64,000 nt of DNA from Saccharina japonica (taxonomy: Eukaryota > Sar > Phaeophyceae > Laminariales > Laminariaceae): contig MEHQ01004066.1 in assembly GCA_008828725.1 (NCBI GenBank), positions 1-64,000 on the forward strand, written 5' to 3'. Shown in pieces: positions 1 to 10,100 of this stretch (position 1 is the first letter of the stretch; each line of letters begins with the position of its first letter). The translations under genes were made by a program, and so were the position numbers. Below the pieces are notes generated by a model. It did not search any database and was not told where the DNA came from. It saw only the letters and a program-made list of their open reading frames with translations.

Positions 1-25
1 AACCCTAACCCTAACCCTAACCCTA
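1..25. repeat. terminal telomeric repeat, (AACCCT)4
   Basis: The window begins with four uninterrupted AACCCT units. On the opposite strand this is TTAGGG. The C-rich strand running 5' to 3' inward from base 1 is the orientation expected at the left end of a linear chromosome, so the window most likely starts at the very end of the assembly. Only four units are present, so most of the telomere was trimmed or not assembled. Confidence 0.93.
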
Positions 26-1340
26 GAGGTTGCACGTTCAATACAAAATGCATGTTGTTTCTGAGTTCGACAAAAACTGACGGCTGGTGATGATTTTTCA
101 ATTGATAAGTGTGCCGCATTATTTTTATCGTAGTACGAGGACGAGCTGATCGGCGGTTTGGGTCAAATTCTATATTTATATTGTTCGTTATGAACTCGTA
201 CTACTGATGGGTAGTTGCACGTTCATTTTTAGAATATGCAAGTTGGTGCTTCAAGTACGAAAACCAACTAATTGCGAGTAATGGTTCAATTTATGTTTGT
301 TTTGCTAGACGTGCATGTTTTTCATTCAGCACCAGGACAAACTGGCCGTAATAGTTTTACTGCAGATACGTGGTACACATTTTCCACTGACTGTAGTACT
401 CAGACGAACTGACGGTAGCGAAACTTGTGATTTGGATCAGTTCGGCATGTTTGGAGGTTGCACGGTTAATTCGATCGGCATGTTTGTTCTGGGTACGAAG
501 ACAAACTCACGGCTGGTGTGGTTTGATTTACGTGCTGATAGGTAAGTTGTACGTGTTCAACTTAGTCGGTTTTGTTAGGGTTGTGTTGATCGTTCCGAAC
601 GCGTACTCGTAGTACTTGTTAGTAGCTATCGTCAAGGCTGTTGTTGTTTATCGTATTACAATGAATATGAAAGTGGTTCACTAAGTACGAAGACGAACTG
701 ACTGTTTGTGTCGTATTTGTTTTTTTGTATATTGTGCACAGTATACGTAAGGTTTAGAGTTTTTTTCACTCAGCACGAATAAACGCTAACGGCTTCTATC
801 GTTGGTTCAGTGGATACGTAAGTTGTACTCGTTTTAACTTATTAATAGTACGAAGACGAACGGCCCTGAGTTTTCGGTCTTATTTAGAGTTGTACAGATC
901 GTTCCGAACACGCATATCCCATGAGTGGTCAACAAAAACGACATTGCCGTAAACCAAGTTTTCACCTGTGGATACGTTCTACATGTTTTTCACAAAGTAC
1001 GAAGACAAACTACCAAAAGACGTTGTTTGTATTTTGGATAATTATACTCGGTACAAAGACGGACTGGCAGTTGTCCAAAACATATAAAAATTCAAACATT
1101 CACGTTGTGCTTTGGATATGTTGTGCGTGGCTTAACACTTAGCACGAAAAAGAGCCAACAGTTAGTATTGTTTCCACTGTGAATACGTCCGAGAAGAGTT
1201 TTCCTTCGTACGAAGACGAACTGACAGTACGTAAAGCTTGTGCTTTGGTAGAATGTGCTGTAAGGAGCATTACAGCTGTTGTCGTGCTACGACCCTCTTT
1301 TGATCATATAAAAGATGTACCTCAGGCCTAGTATGCTCGC
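26..1340. repeat. subtelomeric degenerate repeat, family I
   Basis: A degenerate repeat is built on the core GTACGAAGACGAACTGAC. Recognisable cores lie near 132, 254, 492, 684, 847, 996, 1050 and 1208, so spacing is irregular at roughly 50-200 bp. A second shared phrase, GGTTGCACGTTCA, occurs just inside the telomere and again near 213 and 456. The small open frames here are short and arise from the repeat; I see no gene. The core resembles the GGTACGAAGTCG core of the satellite at 2.2-4.2 kb, so the two families may be related. Confidence 0.75.
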
Positions 1341-2200
1341 ACTTGACTCCGCCTAGTATGCTTGCTGTACCCAAAATTGGAAAAATAGGAGACTATCTGT
1401 CGCGATGCGAAATAGACAGTAAGAGAAGAATAGTCTGCGACGAAACGGAGTGCGGTTTTTCGCACGCGTCTTACGTCTTACTGGGGAGAATATCGACATG
1501 TGTGAACCTCCGAGTCTTGATAGAGTGACTGGTCAAAGGTAACAAATTACACGAACAATATACTCGACAAACCGAGCTGCGGTGGAAGTTCGAAATTGTG
1601 GGTTGTCACAGGTGCCAACATCTCCGAATACGAGGTGTATCATTGTTGTCCTGTGATTTCACGTCTATTTGCAAAGAGTTGTATAATGAGCCGGGCAGAT
1701 GCAGTGCTACTGGGCACATGGTGGGTTTTGATGGGTATAATTTCCTGAACTGGAATATTACGAAGTCAGGGTTGTTTTTCGAGCGTGTCTATCTAGATTT
1801 TACGGCAACTTCATCGTCAGAAGTCGGCGCAAATTAAATATTTGATAGTTTGTTGTGCGGCATAAGACTCGACGGTCTGTAAATCGAACAACCGTGTTAT
1901 GCTTGGAACTCTAGACTTGAATATATTGAGGTTATTCAGGGTAGCATATGTTTGAACAAAGCAATAGACCTTAATCATTGTCATCGGAACATCGAAACAA
2001 CACACTTTTATTGGCGTGTGAAGGAGTCGTGTGAAGGTATCGGAAGGTGTAAGACGGTAGCAGTTTGACCCGTGCGAAGTTGTCCGTTCATGACCAACTT
2101 TCCAGCGTAACGGCGGAGGGCGGATACAACAAAAGTCGTTTTGTTCACGGGGGTGGGGGGGAGGCGTATGGGAGGTGTTCTGGAGTAACGCTAGCGGTAG
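1341..2200. other. stretch without recognisable gene
   Basis: The open frames here are under 80 codons, overlap on both strands and match nothing I know. No tandem unit is obvious. The stretch separates repeat family I from the 183-bp satellite. Confidence 0.5.
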
Positions 2201-4204
2201 TCACAACGTGATCAGTACGAAGTCAACTGAGGGAAAACGTAATCGAAGTTGACGGCGCACATGACCAGCGGACCTTGTCACCGAACAAGTTTTGCCTACG
2301 CGAATGGAGCGTTTCAAGTTGGTTGACACATTTCGACTTCCAAGTGTGGCCGGAGCGGGGGTAACGATTCATTATCTGTGCTAAACTAGCTGTAGTGGGA
2401 ACATGGCCGATTCAAAGCTGGCGGAAGCTCTAAGTCATTTTTTTCGAGGAAGACACCATTCCAGCGGCCCGTTTGATTGACCGTACTTGATGCGTGAAAT
2501 GATACCTATAAGTTGGTTGAAGTATTTCAAGAGATAGCGCCAGTTTGGTCGGTGAAAACTTGGTTTATGGCGCTATGAGACTAGGGTAACTGGTAACTGG
2601 ATTGGTACGAAGTCGGAGGCGAAAACTAGATACTACTGTAGATGTTGATGCGAAAGATTAACCCGCGGTCTTATTCGTCATACACATACTTGGCGTGTGA
2701 AATTATTGTTCTACAACAGGTTGACTGTTCACAAGAGATGGTGGTAGTTTGATTGGTACGAAGACGGCTCGGAAGGTAGCTCTAGCCGAAGCTTGGCCGG
2801 TACGAAGTTGTTGGGGGTCAAAATGTACTGGACCAGACCGGAAAACGCCCGCGGGCTTTTTTATAGGAAAATAATCCTTTGCGATCAAAGGAGGATTAAA
2901 AGTAGGATTTGGTATTTCAAGCACTGGTATCAGCTGAGGGAGTATTTTCTGCATGCGTCAACCTAGCGGTAGCGGCAACATGGCCGATACAAAGCTGGCG
3001 GAGGCCCTAAGTCGGTTTGATCGCAAAACAACCAGTGGTAGATTGATTGCTACGAAGTCGTTTCGCAAAAAGCACTGGATCGGCCCGAAATAGACGTGCG
3101 TCACGTTTAATTGAAATATGCACTGGGTAAGAGCTGTTTCCCGCGCTGCTTTCAGTTTCCACCGGCACGAAGTTGACACATGTCGCGAATTAATCGACAG
3201 GATCCCGGTTTGGTTATGGCACATGCCTGCATTTGATAGATTAGTACTAAATACAGTGGTTGTAGTTGGGGAATTCGAACGGTACGAATATGTCAAGGGG
3301 TTTCAAATACATAACACGGCAAGATATTTTTCTGAGGGTGACAGGCTAGCGCTGATTTCCAGTTGATGGGGGCAGTTCATCAGTGGTCCTTTTCATCGAT
3401 GGGGGGAGTTTGATCGGTACGAAGTCGGATTTTTACGTAGCGTTAGTGGCAGATTGATTTGTACGAAGTCGTTCGGCAAAGAGTACTCGATCGGGCAGGC
3501 AAAGACGCGCGTGCCTTTTATTTGTAATATGTATTGGGTAAGAGGTGTTTCCCGCGCTGGTTCTTGTTTCGATCGGCATCGATGGGGGAAGTTTGATCGG
3601 TACGAAGTCGGTTGTTTACGTAGCGCTAGTGGCAGATTGATTGGTACGAAGTCGTTCGGCAAAAAGTACTGGATCGGGCCGGAAACGACGCGCGTGCCTT
3701 ACAGTTGTAATATGTACTGGGTAAGAGGTATTTCCCGCGCTGGTTCTTGTTTCGATCAGCATCGATGGGGGGAGTTTGATCGGCACGAAGTCGGTTTTCT
3801 ACGTAGCTCAAGTGGCAGATTCATTGGTACGAAGTCGTTCGGCAAAAATAACACGATCGGGCCGGAAAAGACGGGCGTTTCCTTTTTAGTGTAATATATA
3901 CGGGGTAAGAGGTGTTTCCGGCGCTGGTTCTTGTTTCGATCGGCATCGATAGGGGGAGTTTGATCGGTACGAAGTCGTTCGGCAAAAAGTAGTGAATTTG
4001 GCCGAAATAGACACGCGTGCTTTTTAATTGAAATATGTACTGGGCAAGAGGTGTTCCCGCGCTGGTCTTGCTTCGTTCGGTACGAAGTTGACACACGTCG
4101 CGAATAAATCGACATGCTCCTGGTTTGGTTATGGCACATGTCTGCATTTGCTTGATCAGTACTTAATACGGTGGTTGTAGTTTGGGAATTTGAACGGTAC
4201 GAGC
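2200..4204. repeat. subtelomeric satellite, 183-bp unit (family II)
   Basis: The clearest copies are anchored on GTACGAAGTCGTTCGGCAAA, which starts at 3461, 3644 and 3827, giving a period of exactly 183 bp. A fourth anchor at 3967 follows after 140 bp, so that copy has an internal deletion of about 43 bp. More diverged copies of the GGTACGAAGT core lie near 2211, 2604, 2755, 2799, 3050, 3271, 4079 and 4196. Because 183 is a multiple of three, an open frame with a 61-residue repeat runs through 3454-3894, and long frames are also open on the other strand. I read these as a by-product of the period and not as a gene. The array is interrupted on the right by the transposon at 4205. Confidence 0.85.
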
Positions 4205-4854
4205 CAGGGCGTAAAATAGGCGTCCGGCTCGTGGTGAAATCACCGCACCACCTCGCTGAAGGCGATGTGCGGCTCCCCGCAGGGGCCCCCGGAGGGCCCC
4301 CGGAGCCCCCCCGGAGGGCCGCCGGAGGCCCCCCGGAGGGCCCCCGGAGGGCTCCCGGAGGGCCGCCGGAGTCCGCTGTTTTTCAACATATATACGTCAA
4401 TATATACTCAAAATGTGCGTTTTCGAGTTGTTTGAGGCCTGGAACGTCCTCAGGCATAGGAAAACGGCAACAGTTTCAGTCGAATTATCAAAGGAAGTAA
4501 AGTACTCTATGCCGAAAGAGGAAACAAGACCTAAACATAGCATCTGCGACGAAATCAAGACCAAAAAAAGACCAAAAAATGTTTCGCCTGCGGCGAAAAA
4601 CACGACAAAAACAAATTCGCCTGCGGCGCAATAAACAATAAATTCGCCTGCGGCAAAACAGACCCCAAAACAAAATTTCGCCTACGGCGAAAAAGGACCC
4701 ACACAATTTGTTTCGTCTACGGCGAAAAAACGTGCGACACCAGAAAAGCGTGGTGCGGCAAGCCGCACCATGCCTTCGCGGCGTGGTGAAAAATGCGAGA
4801 TTGGCGAGAAAAAGGTGCGGCAGCGCAACATTTCACCACCTATTTTACGCCCTG
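4205..4854. mobile_element. non-autonomous hAT-like DNA transposon (MITE)
   Basis: The element starts CAGGGCGTAAAATAGG and ends with the reverse complement of the same 16 bases, followed further in by a matching GTGGTGAAAT block on each arm. The flanks are an 8-bp target duplication with one mismatch, GTACGAGC at 4197-4204 and GTACGAAC at 4855-4862. CAGGG-type ends plus 8-bp duplications are the hallmark of the hAT superfamily. No transposase frame is present in 650 bp. Inside are two repeat tracts: a GC-rich run of GGAGGGCC(CC) units (about 4280-4372), and four or five copies of a short hairpin TTCGCCTGCGGCGAA in A-rich spacers (about 4578-4728). It sits inside satellite family II. Confidence 0.85.
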
Positions 4855-5356
4855 GTACGAACATTGTCAGGGGGTTTTCAATAAACAAACTCATGCCGCA
4901 TTCATGCCATGCATTTTCATGACTTTTTTTCATTCAGGAAATATGTTTCACGGGAATTGTATTCAAATCCAATCGTTCCGCATTCATGCGATGCCATGTG
5001 TTAACGTCTTATCAGTCCGGGAATATTTTCCAAGTCATTCAGAACGAAATATGACTATTCATGACACTTTGCCTAAATTGACCGAAGTACTGAGTACGAA
5101 CTCGTACTCGTCATTCGTCTGTTTTCTAACGGTGAGTTGACCCCGGCGTATGTTTCAGCCTCGTCGACGATTATATACCAAAGCAGATACGTATCATGGA
5201 TTATAAGGCCTGACTACGGCACGGTGAAAGAAACGGAACAGTGTTCGCGGGAAGAAGAATGTTTTTTACGTTAAACCTCATACGAGTGCACATTAATAGC
5301 CCTTATCCAGTTTTCGGTCCCGTACCAAACGGGCCCTCTAGCTAAAAATATCGATG
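4855..5356. other. stretch without recognisable gene
   Basis: Apart from the 8-bp target duplication at its left edge, I see no gene, tandem repeat or transposon signature here. A frame of 115 codons at 4793-5140 starts inside the transposon arm and is taken as chance. Confidence 0.5.
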
Positions 5357-5480
5357 CGGCCCCCTAATGCACCGGTCCCCTAGCCAAAATCCCAGACTCG
5401 GTCCCCTAATGTACCGGTCCCCTACCCACCATTCCCAGGTTCGGTTCCCTAATGCACCGGTCCCCTAATGCATTACAATA
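5357..5480. repeat. 42-43 bp tandem repeat, about 3 copies
   Basis: Units begin CGGYYCCCTAATG at 5357, 5399 and 5442, and each contains a second CCGGTCCCCTA phrase about 16 bp in. Units are 42 and 43 bp, and the third is incomplete. The motif CCCCTAATG is not a telomere unit. Non-coding. Confidence 0.75.
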
Positions 5481-6119
5481 TAACAGAGCACGTGGTTCGT
5501 ACCTCCGCGTTGGCTGTAATATCGTCACCGTATGCTACGTGTATTAATCATACATTATGTACGTAGGGATCCCGTAGATCAGATACTCCAGAATAACACA
5601 GGCGTTAATTCGTGAAGAGGGTACTTTACGCCGCATTCGGGTATTCGACATTTACGGTGGACTCTGGGCCACGGAAACTGAAAAACACAGTCGGTAAAAC
5701 GAGCATTCCACGTTAACCGTTTAAAGGAAGAAATACGGTGAAGGCTTCCACCAGACGTGTTCGGGTGGGACCCCAGGAGCAATGTATGCACGGGGACGAG
5801 AATATTTTCCATACAATGCAACATCCTGGGTGATTTCCCCCGCAATACAACTCCCAATCACTGCGCTGGAAAGTACAACACCACTCTACCGTCGAAGATG
5901 AAGGCGGCTGTAAGCCCTCACACTGATGCAACCCCTCCCCCCGCCCCCCTCCCAAAACAATGGTGCCCTTGGTAAGTTAAAGTTGCGTGTTCAAGAGTTA
6001 GAAGAACATACATTCGTCCAGGCGCGGGACGCCCGGGGTTGGCTTTGATTGGCTTATGTTTTGGGTGCAGCTCTTGATACCTCAGAGCCTTTCTACTAGA
6101 GAGCGTTACTCCCCTCCTT
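5481..6119. other. 3' flank of the membrane-protein gene, no assigned exon
   Basis: This lies just downstream of the stop codon of the minus-strand gene. Open frames are short. If the alternative donor near 6197 is used, a further C-terminal exon would have to lie here, but I could not identify one. Confidence 0.45.
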
Positions 6120-7145
6120 TCATATCCCGCCTTCGTTGACCGAACGCATATCTCGTAAGGACACCGAGACTGTACGACGGATAGGTCCAACACTCACCCT
6201 GACTGCATTCGTCCTCGCATACATCTCTTTCGCCAACAGAACCATCTGAATAAACACCGTGACGAGCATGAACATGTTCGCGGCGATGAGAACGCCGGAA
6301 AAGGTCAAGATATAATCTGTGCTGACAGTATCATGGTCGACGTCAATCTTCGTAAGGAAGGCCACATACATGCTGGCGACAACAATGCCGTTTCCCCAAC
6401 GGTACAGGCCCATGTCGATACCCTTTTGGTAGGGAGACACGACCTCCGAAATAAACACGTACACCACCGCAAACAAAAGAGCCATGGACATCTGTGCCGT
6501 GCTGTTGGGAAGAACAAACGCCGCGATAACAGTCAAAGCAATCCGACGACCGCACTCTACAACTTCGTAGTAGTATCGAGACGGCTTATATGCGGCCCAT
6601 ATACCGTTCAACGGCTTCAAGTGCGACATCGTTTCCCGATCGGGCTGGGCAAGGTCACGCCGATGCCAAACCAACAACCCCGTGAACGCAGCACTTATGC
6701 CAACAGGATATACAGCCACCATGATGAGCGCGTATACTTCGTACCAGTTGTGACGAGCTGTCAAGCATGAAAGGCTGTAATCTGCCCGAAGGTACGTATT
6801 TCCATCGTCTAGCTCGTCGCAGCCGAAGGTTTGAAATATTATGTACGATACCGGGGAGTAGACTAAGAAAGCGATAAAAATCATCACAGCCTGATGCTCG
6901 TACCGCACCTCACGCATTGCAGACTCAGAGCAGCTGTTTCTTTTCATTCCAATGAAGTAGCTCCCCGCCAAGACGACGGGCGCGAGAAGCGGAACAATCG
7001 TAGCTAATACAAGATGGTTATAAAAGTCAGGGGTGACCAAGCAAGAGTACGATAACACAAACTCTAAGTTGAGGTTGACCGGGTTTATCTTGGAGACAAA
7101 GGTCTGATAAAGCTCCGGGTACACGTCACCTGCAATGGCATCAAA
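6120..7145 (-). CDS. exon: C-terminal multi-pass membrane region
   Basis: About 341 codons end at TGA (6122-6120). The exon begins after a pyrimidine-rich tract and CTGCCAG, giving FDAIAGDVYPELYQTF directly after the previous exon's WQIISQ; this junction reproduces the usual family sequence and is phase 0. The open frame extends to an ATG at 7193, but those 16 codons lie inside the pyrimidine tract and are better read as intron. Six or seven hydrophobic helices are visible, beginning at LVLATIVPLLAPVVLAG, VMIFIAFLVYSPVSYIIF, YALIMVAVYPVGISAAF, IALTVIAAFVLP, MALLFAVVYVFIS and ILTFSGVLIAANMFML. The conserved stretch YKPSRYYYEVVECGRRIAL, then VSPYQ, fits the family. A strong alternative donor (AGG/GTGAGT, exon end 6198) would replace the last 25 residues with an unseen exon. 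Confidence 0.85.
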   Translation of the reverse strand, partial: FDAIAGDVYPELYQTFVSKINPVNLNLEFVLSYSCLVTPDFYNHLVLATIVPLLAPVVLAGSYFIGMKRNSCSESAMREVRYEHQAVMIFIAFLVYSPVSYIIFQTFGCDELDDGNTYLRADYSLSCLTARHNWYEVYALIMVAVYPVGISAAFTGLLVWHRRDLAQPDRETMSHLKPLNGIWAAYKPSRYYYEVVECGRRIALTVIAAFVLPNSTAQMSMALLFAVVYVFISEVVSPYQKGIDMGLYRWGNGIVVASMYVAFLTKIDVDHDTVSTDYILTFSGVLIAANMFMLVTVFIQMVLLAKEMYARTNAVRVSVGPIRRTVSVSLRDMRSVNEGGI

Positions 7146-10100
7146 CTGGCAGGAGGGTAACAGAAGCAACCGGGACACCGTGTTGCGGACCATCAGTAAT
7201 TAGTGTGCTACTAGAAACGTTTATCTGTCCCCTCAGCCACACACTAGCAGCATCAGCGAGCGCTCTCGATGGCTACAAGGGATGTATTAATGAAGTTAGG
7301 AAACAACCCAACACGATTGTAACATGTGCTACCCTGGACGATTCATCTCTCGATTCAACGGTTACAGGCTCAACAACGCCAGTAATACCCTGATCACGCG
7401 TTCTTTCGCTCCGAACATTACGTAGAAACACGTGGGGAGTTTACGTAAACAGTTTGTTGTTGAATAAGTTTCGAGCACAAAATGGTATGGAACTCCTTAG
7501 GACGTCCCGCATCATACATGCCAGCTACGCGAGGTTTTCTACACGACGTCCTCACCAGGGTGTGCTTGGCTAACACAAGCTCTAACCTGGAAGCCGGTAA
7601 GTAAGAACAATTGTGCGCTACCGACATAAATGTATCGACCCCCTTGACCAAAATGCCCACTTGTGCTAGAGTGCTCACTCGTTCCATTTGACAATGATAT
7701 TAGGTTAAGGTTAGGTTAGTTGAACGCTTCTGTAGACGGACTTTCCCCTGCATACCTATCTTCAGAGAAAGCCAATTCTCGTATACCTGAGAAATGATCT
7801 GCCAGACGGTCACGACGCTTTTGACAGCCCTAACTGGAAGGATGTTGACCAGGGACGCTTGGCAAGACTTGAGTTTTTTCATGCACAGGCTTGGATTTGA
7901 ATCGATGTCGTCTTCGGCCGCGTCATGCATTACACGCCCCAGATGTGAAACCAGTAGACCGACAACTAGTATCACGGCCAGACCCACAGTCACCGCGAGC
8001 CCCACCGCCGATCTTGTGGTATCTCCGGAGCACTTGCGACAGCTGTACGCAATCCCTGGCGTAAATCCTTCGTCGCAAACGGCGCAATCTGGAGCGGGAA
8101 GTGGGGTTGAGGGAACATGTACTTAGGTGCTTTTTTCCGAGGTTGTGAATCAAATGCCCATGGCGAGACGTCAGTCGTACAGTCTCATCATGCCATGTGA
8201 CGCGATTTCCGGGAGTTGGGCATTAGTTAAAAGAAGCACGTGTGCGATTCAAAATCCAAACCCACAGAGGACAATTAACGTCAAATGTTCAGAGCCCAAG
8301 GTATCCCGTCATCCTCTCTAATCCCAACACAACAAACGAGTTCCGCAGAAACAACACACCAACGGTCTCTCACATGGCCCCTTGTAGCCATATGAACAGT
8401 ATTTGTCGGCATCCTTGCCCCCCTGGCAGGAAAGCTTTCGATAGCACGGCAGAATGATGTGGCTCTGGCTCGAAGTGCGGAAGTGCCCTTTGTCGAGTGT
8501 CAGATTCGCGACAGTTGTGCCAATTAAGTTGGCGGTGGTGCCGTGGGGTGGCTTTTTGCAGACGGGCTTGCCGTCTATTCGGACCTTTTCGCGTATGATT
8601 GCACCATTGCGAACTGTAGAACATCGTGAACACACTTCATCGAAGCACGAGTGACAGAAATTGTCCTGGGTATGGTTTGCCTGACGCGACAAGGGAAAAG
8701 GGTACAAAAAACTGCTGTCGGTGGAACCATTATGAGCTGACTGTGCGAGAACGTGCGAATCAATAAGTTATGAACAACTCTACACTAACCTGAGAGACGT
8801 GCATACGAGAACAGTCAACACAAGGTCAAACACGATTTTGTTGTATTCCTCAGGACACGATAGAAGGATCCAATACGTCATCCTATTTCTTTATAGCAAT
8901 ACCTTCCATTCGGGTTACAGAAGCACGCTCGTAGCCCGTATTCAACTATTGTAAATGTTTCATAGCGCCTGCATCCATCTGCAAAGAAAATACAGTACAT
9001 ACCAGGGATGCATATTTCCTCACCCGGAACCCAAACATTTCTGGGAAACATTTGTTTTCAGCCTTTCCGAAACTTTTGTTCTATTTCCTCTCATTCGAGG
9101 GAAAAAAGGCGTAATTTTGGGGGCAAAACTTATTATCCCCAGGTGGCCCATGTACTACATGAAGCGCAAGTATAAGAGTCGTTCAGGTCTTCGGACATTG
9201 ATTTTTTTATCATTTTCAATTTACAGTCTACCTGCAACAGGTACACAGTAGAAGCAGTTGCGCACAATGCAAGTACTTGAGTAAATGTTCATCTGTTTCA
9301 GTTGATTTTTCACCTGTTCAAGGCATGCTACTTACTATAGATGTGCACTTTATTTTGTATGAGCTCCTCACCCGAGAAGCTCCATGCGGCACCGAAACAA
9401 ATATTTTGGAGGAAAGTAAAAGTGCTACACCCGATGAACCATTCCATGGCCTAGGTATAAAAACATCACATTGCAGAGAATCACAATGGAGATCCGACGA
9501 TTTAAGTTTAAGGAGCCCGATCATTCAAACCAAAATCAGCCAAAACGAGCCACCTCTATCGTAACACGCGTTTCGTCCTTAAGGTTAGGGTTAGGGTTAG
9601 GGTTACCCCTAGTCCTCGTTGGTTTCGTCCGGCAGTCATTTGATGCTGATATATTAGGACTACTGCTGTGGTGCTGACAGCGAAATACTTATGTCGCGGG
9701 GTAAATCAGCCACACAAAGCGCAGAGCAGGAAGTGGCCAGTTACCGCAGTGCGCTACTTCGTACGTGTGTAGCGATCGCGACCTTGCCTGCGACTAGAAA
9801 CTGTAAACATAGACGCTGGATGCCTCAACGAAATACCAGCGTCCCAGCTGCATCTGCGCCGAGTTCACCGATTTCCTTGGAACATGTTAGCTCATATACA
9901 AGATTCTGTTTTATTTCATTAATACATTTCTTCGATGGTTCCAATCGCCATAACAAAACAATCCTCTGTTTGATATGTGTGTGATATAGCAGAGGCCTGT
10001 GGGCGCCTAAGGATCGCTCCGCTCTGCTGCACAGCTTAACAGCGTTTACAAAACAAAAACGGTGGTTTCTATTCTATGTGGATGCGCTATTTTCCCGGGG

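Noticed and set aside
3454..3894. 146-codon open frame with a 61-residue internal repeat
   Set aside because: It is the 183-bp satellite read in frame; comparable frames are open on the opposite strand and no start or domain signal is present.
7146..7193. ATG at 7193 as the start of the multi-pass membrane protein
   Set aside because: The 16 codons after it form the pyrimidine-rich tract of a splice acceptor, and the family sequence continues smoothly from the upstream exon across the splice.
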